From positions 1-64,000 of the forward strand of contig NZ_BAMP01000003.1 in NCBI RefSeq assembly GCF_000615975.1: 64,000 nt of DNA. Direction: 5' to 3'. Made by a program: the position numbers and the translations under genes. Shown piece by piece: positions 45,083 to 53,856 of this stretch (positions within the stretch are counted from its first letter, which is position 1; every line of letters begins with the position of its first letter). Under the pieces are notes generated by a model. It was given only the letters and a program-made list of their open reading frames with translations. It was not told the DNA's origin and ran no database searches. The DNA comes from Nitratireductor aquibiodomus NL21 = JCM 21793 (GTDB taxonomy: Bacteria > Pseudomonadota > Alphaproteobacteria > Rhizobiales > Rhizobiaceae).

Positions 45083-46117
45083 CTATCGGGCGATGGTGCG
45101 GTTCCACGCATCGACCCAGGCCGAGCGGTTGGCCTCGATCTTGACCGGGTCGAAGCGGATGAGGCCTTTCACCCCTTCCTCGCCATAGGCAACGTCGGCG
45201 GCAACTTCGTCGGCGAGCTCGGTCTTCGCATTGGTGGGCGAATAACGAAGCTTCTCTGCGAAGCAGGACTGCGCCTCAGGCGAGATCGACATGTCGATCA
45301 GCTGGAGAGCGAGATCCTGGTTCGGCCTGCCGGCCACGAGATTGGCCGTGATGAGGCTGGCCGGTGTTCCTTCAGCACCCTGGGTGAAAGCCGTCGGCAG
45401 ACCGGCCTTTCGCAGCGTGTAGGCGTAGTCGGACGCGTAGGCGGCAATCCATGCATCGTTCTGCGCGAATTCCTGCTGGATCTCCGGCGAGGTGGAAACA
45501 ACGATCGCGCCGTTGTCGAGAAGTTTGCTTACCGCATCAAGGCCCGGCTGGATGTTGTCGAGATCGCCACCGTTGACCTGATTGATCATCAGGAAGCCGA
45601 GCATTCCATAGCCGTTGGAAATGTCGGTCAGGACGATGTGATCAGCATAGGCCTCGTTGGCGAGATCCTTCCAGGCGGTGGGCTTCGGGTCGGCCGCTTC
45701 ATTGTTGTAGAGGAGACCGATCGCCGCAATCGAATAGGCGGGGCCTTCGCCCTTGGCAAGATTGGCCCGGGCAAAATCATAAACATCGCCGGCATTGGAC
45801 AGTTTGGCTTCGTCGATCGGCGAGAGGAGACCTTCCTGCGCAGCCACGATTTCCTGACCACCGGAAAAATGGATGACATCGAACTGCGGCGCATCCTTCT
45901 GAGCCCGCAACTGGGCGAACGCATCAGCGGAGTACGCCGTGACAACTCGCACTTCAGCGCCGGTCTTCTCCTCGAACGGCGTCAGAATGCACTCGCGGTG
46001 CGCTTCTTCATAAGCCCCGCCGAAAGAGTTGATCGTGATCGTTTCGGCCTGTGCAAGTGCGGTGCCGGCCATCAGTGCGCTAACGCCGGCAACGGTGAAT
46101 TTCGAAATCGTCTTCAT
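45083..46117 (-). CDS. Polyamine-type ABC importer substrate-binding protein (PotD/YdcS-like)
   Basis: 344 residues with signal peptide MKTISKFTVAGVSALMAGTALAQAE; ATG 46117 has AAGGGAACAG upstream. TITINSFGGAYEEAHRECILTPFEEKTGAEVRVVTAYSADAFAQLRAQ is the family-1 binding-protein opening, then FDVIHFSGGQEIVAAQEGLL, and YSIAAIGLLYNNEA. The companion genes (two permeases, PotA-like ATPase, PatD-like dehydrogenase, PuuD-like hydrolase) point to a polyamine or its gamma-glutamyl derivative as cargo. Confidence 0.87.
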   Translation of the reverse strand: MKTISKFTVAGVSALMAGTALAQAETITINSFGGAYEEAHRECILTPFEEKTGAEVRVVTAYSADAFAQLRAQKDAPQFDVIHFSGGQEIVAAQEGLLSPIDEAKLSNAGDVYDFARANLAKGEGPAYSIAAIGLLYNNEAADPKPTAWKDLANEAYADHIVLTDISNGYGMLGFLMINQVNGGDLDNIQPGLDAVSKLLDNGAIVVSTSPEIQQEFAQNDAWIAAYASDYAYTLRKAGLPTAFTQGAEGTPASLITANLVAGRPNQDLALQLIDMSISPEAQSCFAEKLRYSPTNAKTELADEVAADVAYGEEGVKGLIRFDPVKIEANRSAWVDAWNRTIAR

Positions 46118-46195
46118 GGCTGTTCCCTTGCTTTCTTTATATTTGATATCTGGAGGCTGGACGGCCCGCATCGAGATGGGCGGGCCGCCGGATCG

Positions 46196-46672
46196 TCAAA
46201 CGTTGCGGCCGATCTCGACCGTCTTAATGCCTTCCCTGCGGATCAGGCGGCACTGCTCGGCAATCGCATCGAGCCCTTCGGACATGTTTCCGAAGTAGGT
46301 GCAGGAAATCCAGCCCGTGGGGCCGAATGTGCGGCCGCCCTCGCCGTAGAACATACCGATCTCCCAGAACTCGTCGGGGTCAATCTTGAAGAAGTTCTTC
46401 GGCTGGTAGAACCAGAGCATATCACCGGGCTGCGGGAGAACCGTCTGGTTTTCCGGCGGCAGGCTTGTGGGATCGAAGTTGCGGGCCTCTTCCGGCAGAC
46501 CCATCATGATCTCAGGGCCAGAGAAGATGGCATGGCTGGCGGGAACCTGAATCGGCTTCTCCAGGGCGCCCCAGATCGCCTCACAGGTTTTCGGTGCGGT
46601 ATCCCAATAAAGAGAAATGATGCCTTTCACGTCCGCTTCGACGAACTTCAGATAGATATTCTTGTCAGTCAT
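46196..46672 (-). CDS. DUF3830 family protein (cyclophilin-like fold)
   Basis: 158 residues without signal peptide. YLKFVEADVKGIISLYWDTAPKTCEAIWGALEKPIQVPASHAIFSGPEIMMGLP and PENQTVLPQPGDMLWFY are the DUF3830 blocks; the family has a cyclophilin-like barrel and unknown function. It lies between the PuuD-like gene and the binding-protein gene, all in one direction, so it belongs to the polyamine unit by position. A role as a ligand-binding or ring-acting enzyme is open. Confidence 0.78.
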   Translation of the reverse strand: MTDKNIYLKFVEADVKGIISLYWDTAPKTCEAIWGALEKPIQVPASHAIFSGPEIMMGLPEEARNFDPTSLPPENQTVLPQPGDMLWFYQPKNFFKIDPDEFWEIGMFYGEGGRTFGPTGWISCTYFGNMSEGLDAIAEQCRLIRREGIKTVEIGRNV

Positions 46673-46783
46673 GAACCTAAACCCATTAGAGAAGCCTATA
46701 TTTCAAGGCAAGTAGTGGGTTGTGTCCAATCGCAATGCGGAATTCGGTCTATAAAAAAATTCTATTGCCCTGACTTCGTTTCG

Positions 46784-47542
46784 TCACGCTCCGTTTGATC
46801 TCGCCCCAAGGCGTGCCTGCTCACCAACATAGCGCCAGAAGGCGATGTCGTGCTGATGCTGATTCACCGGCCATTCCGGATGCCACTGCACGGCAAAAAC
46901 CGGAGCTCTTGTTCCCGAGGCCGCGACCGCTTCGATCACCCCGTCATCGGCGTGAACCGTGGCGGCAAGCCCGTGACCCAGCCGGTCGATCCGCTGATAA
47001 TGGACGCTGTTGACCGCGATCGGGCCTGACACGCCCAGCAACTTTTCGAAAGCGGCACCCGGCACGACTGTCGCCCCGTGCGCGTAGGCAAACATGGCAT
47101 CGAGAGAAGCGTCGTCTGGAGCATGATGGGAGAATTCCTGTGTGCCGATGTCGCGTTCATCGGCGAGCGATCCGCCGAATGCGACATTGATCTCCTGAAG
47201 GCCGCGGCAGATTCCGAAGAGCGGCGTCCCGCGTTCGACCGCCGCGTCAATGAGCCGGGCGGTAGCGTTGTCGCGCGTCACGTCGAGCATTCCGCGCTGT
47301 GCTTGCGTTGAGCCGTAGCGCGAGGGGGCTATGTTGGAATTGCTACCCGTCAGAAGCAGCGCATCCATCCGCGGCAGGAGGTTGATTACATCGTCTGCGT
47401 CAAGATTGTTCGGCACGATGAGAGGCAGCGCATCGGCGTTCTGGCGGACTGCATCCAGGTAGCGTTCCTTGACGATCTGGGCGTCCTCTCCTTCCACGGA
47501 GCGCCTGCAGGCAATGACGCCAACGACGGGCAGTGCGGGCAT
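46784..47542 (-). CDS. puuD: Gamma-glutamyl-gamma-aminobutyrate hydrolase family protein (PuuD-like)
   Basis: Class I glutamine-amidotransferase-like peptidase C26 that releases glutamate from gamma-glutamyl-GABA in the glutamylated putrescine pathway. 252 residues. LFGICRGLQEINVAFGGSL has the nucleophile cysteine in the GICRG elbow, VNSVHYQRID is the family HYQ motif, and FAVQWHPEW has the catalytic His-x-Glu. VGVIACRR and LLLTGSNSNIAPSRYG are also typical. Symbol by similarity. First gene of the polyamine unit. Confidence 0.88.
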   Translation of the reverse strand: MPALPVVGVIACRRSVEGEDAQIVKERYLDAVRQNADALPLIVPNNLDADDVINLLPRMDALLLTGSNSNIAPSRYGSTQAQRGMLDVTRDNATARLIDAAVERGTPLFGICRGLQEINVAFGGSLADERDIGTQEFSHHAPDDASLDAMFAYAHGATVVPGAAFEKLLGVSGPIAVNSVHYQRIDRLGHGLAATVHADDGVIEAVAASGTRAPVFAVQWHPEWPVNQHQHDIAFWRYVGEQARLGARSNGA

Positions 47543-47892
47543 TTTCGTGTTCCTTTTGAGTTCAGGCCTGAGGCATATAGAGCATTATGCGGACCGGCAA
47601 AGAGATGCAGTGTCCTTCACGCGCCCAGAGGGACGCATGAAGGACGCTGTAGTGTCTGGCACAATGCCACGAAAATGCGGCACGCCGGGAAAGAGACTGG
47701 CCCAACAGCACAGTCTTCAGGCGGGGTGACCCAGTTCTGCGGTTCACCTGTGGCCGCTGCACCGCACGCGAACGGTCAGGTTGTCCGAGATGATGAAAGA
47801 GCCTAGGAACGGCGCGCCGAATTCGAGCCGGTCAGGAAGATGGTTGAAAAGCTCAAGCCTCGGGGCGTTGCCGTCGACCGGCCTCTCGCCAC
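47543..47892. other. Intergenic region between the two minus-strand units
   Basis: About 350 bases. The half next to the PuuD-like gene should carry the promoter of the polyamine unit, but I see no convincing -35/-10 pair. In the half next to the ATPase gene, an open stretch without a start codon (47905 down to stop 47744) reads in protein-like fashion, but no gene can be supported. Confidence 0.4.
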
Positions 47893-49473
47893 CTACACGC
47901 TGCCACCCGGAATCGCCTGCAAGAGCGCCTGCGTGTAGGGGTGCCGGGAATGGGTGAACAGCTCACGCGGCTCCGCCTCCTCGATGATGCGGCCGCGCTG
48001 CATCACGCAAATGCGGTCGCAGAGCGAACTGGCAATGCGCAAATCGTGGGTGATGAAGAGCATCGCAAAACCCAGACGCGCCTGCATGTCACCCAGAAGC
48101 TCAAGCACCTGCGCCTGCATCGTCACGTCAAGTGCTGAAAGCGCCTCGTCGGCAATAAGCAGATCGGGGCGAAGGGCAAGCGCCCGTGCTATGCAGATGC
48201 GCTGACGCTGGCCGCCGGAGAACTCATGGGGAAACCGATCCAGCGCCGAGGGCTGCAACCCGACGGCAGAGATCAACTCGCGCACACGCTCTTCGGCTTC
48301 CCGGCGGGAGAGGCCATTGGCCATCGGACCCTCCGTCAATGCAGAGCCGATTTTCTGGCGTGGGTCGAGTGCGGAATAGGGATCCTGAAACACCATCTGG
48401 ATATGCCGGCGAAGCGCACGCAAGGGGGCACCTTCCTTGCCGACCAGATCTTCGCCGTTCAGCTTGATGCTGCCGCCATCGACGGTTCCAAGGCGTATGA
48501 TCGCGCGCGCGAGCGTCGATTTACCGGAACCGGACTCGCCCACGAGGCCGATGGTCTCACCGGGTCGGATGGACAGCGACACATCTTCGAGCGCCGGAAT
48601 CTCGCGCTCAGGCCATCTCTTTTGCAGATTTTCCGCAACGAGAAAGGGCGGTTTTTCGTTCGCCTGAACATCGCGGGGTGCCAGCCTTGGAACCGCAGCA
48701 AGCAGGGCGCGGGTGTATGGATGCGCCGGCGCATTCATGATGCGCTCTTTCGTGCCCTCTTCGACAAGATGCCCCGACTGCATGACGGCAACCCGGTCGG
48801 CAATTTCCTCGACGACACCGAAATCGTGGGTGATGAACACGACCGCCGTGCCGTGCCGGTCGCGCAAATCCCGGATCAGGTCCAGTATCTGCGCCTGCGT
48901 CGTCACATCGAGCGCGGTGGTGGGTTCATCGGCTATCAGAACGGCGGGTTCCAGCGCCAGCGCCATGGCGATCATCACGCGCTGGCACTGCCCGCCGGAA
49001 AGCTGATGCGGATACCGCTGATAAATCAGTTCGGGTTCCGGCAGAAGAACCTCGGAGAAAAGTTCGAGCACACGCTCGCGGATTTGCGCGTTCGACATGT
49101 CGGTGTGCAGCCGAAACACTTCCGCCACCTGCTCGCCGACCCGATAAAACGGGTTGAGCGAGGCGATCGGCTCCTGAAACACCATGGCGATGCGCCGCCC
49201 GGCCAGATCGCGGCGGGCCTTTGACGGCATGGTGAGCAAATCCTGCCCTTCAAACAGGATCTTCCCACCCTCCACCGAAAGGCCGCGCGAAAGCAGGCCC
49301 ATAATGGCCAGCGACATGACCGATTTGCCGGAGCCGGACTCGCCAACGATACACAGGATTTCACCTGGTGCCACGGAGAACGAAACACCGGCAACAGCAT
49401 GCGTGCGGTCGGCGACGCCCGGCAGTGCAATCGATAGATTCTCGACGGAAAGCAGCGGTGCGGATCGGGCCAT
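47893..49473 (-). CDS. Peptide/nickel-type ABC importer, fused dual ATPase (DppD-DppF/GsiA-like)
   Basis: 526 residues with two complete nucleotide-binding domains in one chain. The first has Walker A GESGSGKSV, signature LSGGQCQRVMIAMALALEPAVLIADEPTTALDVTTQAQ; the second has Walker A GESGSGKSTLARAI, signature FSGGQRQRICIARALALRPDLLIADEALSALD. Each is followed by the oligopeptide-type C-terminal tail (HPYTRALLAAVPRL, HPYTQALLQAIPGG). Energises the DppBC-like permeases and binding protein upstream in the same unit. Confidence 0.93.
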   Translation of the reverse strand: MARSAPLLSVENLSIALPGVADRTHAVAGVSFSVAPGEILCIVGESGSGKSVMSLAIMGLLSRGLSVEGGKILFEGQDLLTMPSKARRDLAGRRIAMVFQEPIASLNPFYRVGEQVAEVFRLHTDMSNAQIRERVLELFSEVLLPEPELIYQRYPHQLSGGQCQRVMIAMALALEPAVLIADEPTTALDVTTQAQILDLIRDLRDRHGTAVVFITHDFGVVEEIADRVAVMQSGHLVEEGTKERIMNAPAHPYTRALLAAVPRLAPRDVQANEKPPFLVAENLQKRWPEREIPALEDVSLSIRPGETIGLVGESGSGKSTLARAIIRLGTVDGGSIKLNGEDLVGKEGAPLRALRRHIQMVFQDPYSALDPRQKIGSALTEGPMANGLSRREAEERVRELISAVGLQPSALDRFPHEFSGGQRQRICIARALALRPDLLIADEALSALDVTMQAQVLELLGDMQARLGFAMLFITHDLRIASSLCDRICVMQRGRIIEEAEPRELFTHSRHPYTQALLQAIPGGSV

Positions 49474-49559
49474 GATGTTTCCTCAGATGCCTGTCGAATG
49501 CGTGAACGCGGGATCGCCCGGACTCTCCGCCGATCGGATGAGCCGGGTGTATTTGAGCG

Positions 49560-51128
49560 TCAGAGCTTCAGGTAACCGGCGTGCAGCCGCATTTCGAACT
49601 CCGGCACCGGCACGAAGGAAATGCCGTCACGAACCGCCCAGTTGGCGAGCGACTTCCACATATACTGCCCCGGAGTCACGCGCTGCCACTCTTCGGAAAG
49701 TTCAAGGAACAGCGCCTTTCGCTTATCCGGGTCGGTGGACTTGGCATAGGCCGTGCCGATCTCGACGAACCGTTCCGTTGGATCCCACGTCTTCCACGAA
49801 GCCGACGAGATAACGCCGGTCGGGCTCCAGTCGAGCCAGAGCGGCTGATAGGGATCGCCGGGAATGAAGCTGGTTCCGCCGGAAACGGCGAGCATGTGAA
49901 ACGGCCGCTCATAGGCAAGCTGGAAATTGTCGAGAAACTGCGCCTCGACATTGATCCCGGCTTCCCGCCACATCTCCACCATGATCTCGGCTGCGGCATC
50001 GTAGTTCGTCCAGAAACCGCGCGTGATGTGCCAGATAAGCGTTTCGCCCTTGTATCCCGACTTTGCGACCAGCGCGCGCGCCGCCTCCAGATCGTATGGC
50101 AGGCGGGGCTTTGCCGCCGCATCGTAGAAATTGCCGTATTCCGGGAAATTGAACGGCACAGCGGGGAAGAAGGTATTGCCACTGAAGAGCGCCTGCACGA
50201 TGGCGTCCATGTCGATCGCCTGGATCATCGCATAACGCAGGTTCTGATCTTGCAGCGGATTGCCTTCGGGGTCGTTGCGCGTGTTGAAAAGCACGGCGGT
50301 GTAGTTGTTGACCTGCTTGCGGATCAGCATCGCGCCTTCCATCGTCTCGATCTGGTTTTCCTGATCGATCGGTATGGATGCGATGATGTCGAACTCGCCG
50401 GTCGCAAGCCCCGCCAGACGCCCCGCATATTCCGGAACCAGCAGGAAGTTCAGCCGCTCAACCGGCGGCGCGCCGTCCCAGTGATCGGCAAACGCTTCCA
50501 GTCTGGCCGCCTCGTTGCCGCGATAGTTCACCACCCTGTAAGGGCCGGTCCCGACGGGGGCCTGGCCGAAACCTTCCACGCCGGTTTCAAGATAGTAAGC
50601 CTTGGGAACCACATAGCCGATGAAGCCCGAGAGCTTTCCGGGAATGTTGATGTCCTCATCCGCCGTTTCGATCTCGACGGTCAGCGGCCCCGTGGCCTCG
50701 ACCCGCACGAAGCCTGCGGTATAGGTGCGGCCACGCGGCTCATAGGGCTCGTCGCCCCAAAGGCGTTCGGCAGAAAGGGTGAAGGCAACGTCTTCGGCGG
50801 TCATCGTCTCGCCGTTGTGGAATTTCACGCCCTCGCGCAAGGTGATCGTCCAGACCTTCCCGTCACGCTCCCAGCCGGTTGCAAGGCGCGGTATCAGCGT
50901 CTGGCCCGACGGGTCGTTGAGATAGTCGATCTCGACAAGCCGGTCATAGATGTTCGGGAAGATGCGGATCGAAGCGTTCGATATTCCGTTGATCGGCGCG
51001 ATGTTGTGCCAGAGCGCTTCGACGGCAACGTTCAGCTCGGTGGTGTCCGATGCCAGAGCAAGGCCTGGCATCATGCCCGCCATAAGGCTTGTGCCGGCGA
51101 TCAGTTTTCCGAATTCACGTCTGTTCAT
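49560..51128 (-). CDS. Peptide/nickel-type ABC importer substrate-binding protein (SBP family 5)
   Basis: 522 residues. N-terminus MNRREFGKLIAGTSLMAGMMPGLALA resembles a Tat or lipoprotein-free Sec signal (RR followed by hydrophobic stretch). LIPRLATGWERDGKVWTITLREGVKFHNGETMTAEDVAFTL is the family-5 signature. In the known PipR locus a homologous importer is needed for the response to the plant-type signal. Here the gene lies in the unit dppB-dppC-binding protein-ATPase, immediately downstream of the LuxR solo gene and in the same direction. Confidence 0.92.
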   Translation of the reverse strand: MNRREFGKLIAGTSLMAGMMPGLALASDTTELNVAVEALWHNIAPINGISNASIRIFPNIYDRLVEIDYLNDPSGQTLIPRLATGWERDGKVWTITLREGVKFHNGETMTAEDVAFTLSAERLWGDEPYEPRGRTYTAGFVRVEATGPLTVEIETADEDINIPGKLSGFIGYVVPKAYYLETGVEGFGQAPVGTGPYRVVNYRGNEAARLEAFADHWDGAPPVERLNFLLVPEYAGRLAGLATGEFDIIASIPIDQENQIETMEGAMLIRKQVNNYTAVLFNTRNDPEGNPLQDQNLRYAMIQAIDMDAIVQALFSGNTFFPAVPFNFPEYGNFYDAAAKPRLPYDLEAARALVAKSGYKGETLIWHITRGFWTNYDAAAEIMVEMWREAGINVEAQFLDNFQLAYERPFHMLAVSGGTSFIPGDPYQPLWLDWSPTGVISSASWKTWDPTERFVEIGTAYAKSTDPDKRKALFLELSEEWQRVTPGQYMWKSLANWAVRDGISFVPVPEFEMRLHAGYLKL

Positions 51129-51152
51129 GTCGGTTCTCCCATTGGTTTTGTG

Positions 51153-51992
51153 TTATTGCCGCACACGTTGCAGTGCCGGATCGAGACGATCGCGCAGCCA
51201 GTCCCCAAGCACGCACATCGCCAGAGAAACGAGAAAGATCGTCAGGCCCGGCAACACGGATATCCACCAAGACGTGGACAGGTAATCGCGCCCGTCTCCC
51301 ATGATCTGACCAAGGCTGGTCATGGGTGGCTGAATGCCGAGACCGAGAAAGCTGAGGGCGCTCTCAAGCAGGATGATCTGCGGAAAGTTCAACGTAAGCT
51401 GGACGATGAGAATGCCCGCCACATTGGGCAGCACATGCCGCAGGTAAAGCGCCACTGGCGGCACACCGAGCGTGCGGACCGCTTCCGCCCAGGGCTGGCT
51501 CTTGGCAGACAGGACCACACCACGCGAAAGGCGGGCGTAAGAGTCCCAGCCGAACATCGCCATGAGAAAGATCAAGAGCCCGAACGAATTGCCGAAGAAG
51601 GCGAGCAGCGTCAGGGCGATCAGGATGAATGGCAGGGACGCCTGAATGTCCACGACCATCATGATCGTCTCTTCGACCCAGCCTCTGAAATGCGCGGCGA
51701 CAAAGCCGAGCGTGCAGCCGAAGAGCGCACCCAGAACGGAACCGAGAAGCGCAATCAGAAGAGATATGCGCAGCCCTTCGGCCATGCGCGCGAGCAGGTC
51801 GCGGCCCAGCCTGTCGGTGCCCAGCGGAAACTCGAAGTCGCCTCCGAAGAGCAGCGGCGGCCGCATGCGTGCAAGCAGGTTTTGCTGGGTGGCGGCATGG
51901 TCCGAAAGCCAGCCGCCAAACAGTGCGAAAAGAAGGGCGCAGAGGAGTGTCGCGATCGACAGCCATGCGATCGTTGGAATATGGCGCATCAT
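51153..51992 (-). CDS. Peptide/nickel-type ABC importer permease (DppC-like)
   Basis: 279 residues, about six helices, with the OppC-type N-terminal region (FPLGTDRLGRDLLARMAEGLRISLLIALLGSVLGALFGCTLGFVAAHFRGWVEETIMMVVDIQASLPFILIALTLLAFFG) and EAA loop (SWAEAVRTLGVPPVALYLRHVLPNVAGILIVQLTLNFPQIILLESALSFLGLGIQPP). The start overlaps the DppB-like stop by four bases. Confidence 0.93.
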   Translation of the reverse strand: MMRHIPTIAWLSIATLLCALLFALFGGWLSDHAATQQNLLARMRPPLLFGGDFEFPLGTDRLGRDLLARMAEGLRISLLIALLGSVLGALFGCTLGFVAAHFRGWVEETIMMVVDIQASLPFILIALTLLAFFGNSFGLLIFLMAMFGWDSYARLSRGVVLSAKSQPWAEAVRTLGVPPVALYLRHVLPNVAGILIVQLTLNFPQIILLESALSFLGLGIQPPMTSLGQIMGDGRDYLSTSWWISVLPGLTIFLVSLAMCVLGDWLRDRLDPALQRVRQ

Positions 51993-52927
51993 TTGCTCAC
52001 CCGAATTCGCGGATCGATCAGGGAATAGGTGAGATCGGCCAACAGGTTTGCGAGAACCATGAATGCGGCCATCATCAGGACGAGCCCCTGCACCACCGCC
52101 AGATCACGCGAGGCGACCGTCTGCACCAGAAGGCGCCCGATGCCCGGCCAGCCGAACACCGCCTCTACCACCACCGTGCCACCCACCAGCGCCCCAAGAT
52201 TGAGGCCTAGAATGGTGACGATCGGGATCGCCGCATTGGGCAGCGCATGGCGCAGCACACCGTAAAGAAAGGGCGCGCCCTTGGCCCGGATCGTGCGCAT
52301 ATAAGGGCGCTCCAGAACCTCCAGCATGGCCGAGCGGGTGAACCGCGCGAGCGTTCCCGCAACGTAGAACCCCAGCGTCAGGCCTGGCATGATGAGATGA
52401 AGCGCACTGCCCGCTCCCGCGCTCGGAAGCCAGCGCAGATGGAACGAGAAAAACAGGATCATCAGAATGCCGAGGAAATAGTTTGGCAGCGCGAAACCCA
52501 CGACGGCAAAGGTCATGACGCCCCGGTCGAGCAGGCTGTCGCGCTTCAGCGCGGCGAGAATGCCTGCGGGAATGCCGATGGCCAGCGCCCAGAGATAGGC
52601 GACCGCGCCCAGTTGCAGCGTGTTCGGCAGGCGCTCGGCTATTATCGTCGTGACGGCACGCCCATCCTGATAGGAATGCCCGAAATCTCCGGAGAAAAGA
52701 TTGAGCATGTAAGCGAGGTATTGCTCGAAAAGCGAACGATCGAGATTCCATTTCTGACGAAACTGTTCGATCTCGGCCGGCAGGGCGTCAGGGCTTAGCA
52801 GCGCGACAACCGGATCACCGGATGTGCGCAGAACGACGAATGTGAACGTGACCACCGCCCACAGCGTGATCAGCGTTCGCAATAGCCGCTTTAGCCAAAA
52901 GCGTCGTCCCAAAGTCTCCCTCCTCAT
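51989..52927 (-). CDS. Peptide/nickel-type ABC importer permease (DppB-like)
   Basis: 312 residues, six helices. LLRTLITLWAVVTFTFVVLRTSGDPVVALLSPDALPAEIEQFRQKWNLDRSLFEQYLAYMLNLFSGDFGHSYQDGRAV is the DppB opening; the EAA loop is EVLERPYMRTIRAKGAPFLYGVLRHALPNAAIPIVTILGLNLGALVGGTVVVEAVFGWPGIGRLLVQTVASRDLAVVQGLVLMMA. First gene of the importer unit, 55 bases downstream of the LuxR stop. AGCCTAG occurs twice in that gap (52943 and 52966). Confidence 0.93.
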   Translation of the reverse strand: MRRETLGRRFWLKRLLRTLITLWAVVTFTFVVLRTSGDPVVALLSPDALPAEIEQFRQKWNLDRSLFEQYLAYMLNLFSGDFGHSYQDGRAVTTIIAERLPNTLQLGAVAYLWALAIGIPAGILAALKRDSLLDRGVMTFAVVGFALPNYFLGILMILFFSFHLRWLPSAGAGSALHLIMPGLTLGFYVAGTLARFTRSAMLEVLERPYMRTIRAKGAPFLYGVLRHALPNAAIPIVTILGLNLGALVGGTVVVEAVFGWPGIGRLLVQTVASRDLAVVQGLVLMMAAFMVLANLLADLTYSLIDPRIRVSK

Positions 52928-52982
52928 CCTTCTCCTTCAAGGAGCCTAGGAAGGGATCGGAAGACAGCCTAGCTGGAAGAAC

Positions 52983-53759
52983 TTATAGGTTCGGCCGGCA
53001 GGAGGGGACCGGATCGAGCAGGCCGTAATGGGCCGCGCGGGCGAGGGTCTGGGCACGATTGCGGGCGCCGAGCTTCTTCATCGCCGACTGCATGTGCATG
53101 ATAACGGTCGAAAGCGAGCGGTCGAGCGCATGGGCGACCTGCTTGTCGGGACGGCCTTCCGCACAAAGGCGCAGGCATTCCATCTCGCGCGGCGTCAGGC
53201 GCACCGCGGTCGTCATCATCGCTTCGTCGTTGATCGAAGCCATGATCTCGTCCTGCAATTCATGCGCCATGAGCGTGAATGCAGCGGCCAATTCATTGTC
53301 GAGACGCCTCTCCGGCGGGCGTTCGTTCCAGATGCCCGTTACCGTCGCAAGGCCGCGCGTGCCCCCGCGCACGGCCACGGTGATACCGCGCGCCAGCTTG
53401 CGTTCGCGCAGGAAACTGGCCACCTCTGCGGGAATGTTTCCGCGCTCGCTCAGTTCCGAAGACTCATCTGCATGATAGGACCAGTAGACGGGGCGTGCGC
53501 GACCCAACGCAATCTTCTGCACCGGATCAAGCTGGTAGAAGCCGCCGCTACACCAGAGTCTCTCCATTTCTCCAGGAATGTTCCGGGAGGCAAGGACAGT
53601 GGGAGTGATCAACTCCCCCTCAGGTGTGAAGGGCACGGGAGAAAAGTCATAAATCAATGCCTGCATTCCGAACTTCGCCACCGAGCGGGCAGCCCGATCG
53701 AGCTTTCGATCCAGTTCAGCGTTCGATGGCGTTTTCGGCTTTGTGTTCATCACCTTCAT
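52983..53759 (-). CDS. LuxR-type solo regulator of the plant-signal (OryR/PipR/NesR) group
   Basis: 258 residues: autoinducer-binding domain (about 20-175) and LuxR helix-turn-helix (about 185-245: LTPREMECLRLCAEGRPDKQVAHALDRSLSTVIMHMQSAMKKLGARNRAQ). No luxI gene is in the window. Counting with an eight-residue offset to TraR, D78, P79 and W93 keep the conserved D70, P71 and W85, but W57 is M65 and Y61 is W69 (IPGEMERLWCSGGFYQLDPV). These two exchanges define the plant-associated LuxR solos that sense a plant-derived, ethanolamine-type compound instead of acyl-homoserine lactone. Neighbours match too: peptide importer, amidohydrolase and proline iminopeptidase. Confidence 0.9.
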   Translation of the reverse strand: MKVMNTKPKTPSNAELDRKLDRAARSVAKFGMQALIYDFSPVPFTPEGELITPTVLASRNIPGEMERLWCSGGFYQLDPVQKIALGRARPVYWSYHADESSELSERGNIPAEVASFLRERKLARGITVAVRGGTRGLATVTGIWNERPPERRLDNELAAAFTLMAHELQDEIMASINDEAMMTTAVRLTPREMECLRLCAEGRPDKQVAHALDRSLSTVIMHMQSAMKKLGARNRAQTLARAAHYGLLDPVPSCRPNL

Positions 53760-53856
53760 CTATTCGGATCTGTCGGGCATCCCAGGCCAGCACTCGTAAA
53801 GGCTAAGCGCTGATTTTTGTAGAGGCAAGCCCGATTATCCCGAATACGGCGCACCG

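Noticed and set aside
47744-47905. Protein-like open stretch behind the dual ATPase gene on the minus strand
   Set aside because: It reads smoothly (RLELFNHLPDRLEFGAPFLG) but has no start codon, is only about 53 codons and overlaps the ATPase end in another frame; no gene supported.
49581-52028. 815-codon open frame on the plus strand
   Set aside because: Antisense to the peptide-binding protein and DppC-like permease genes, which have clear family motifs; the translation has no motif and is rich in H, R and G, as expected for an antisense shadow in GC-rich DNA.
53760-53856. lux-box-like palindrome before the LuxR gene
   Set aside because: CTGTCGGGC...GGCCAG has the wrong length and poor symmetry; not a usable lux box.
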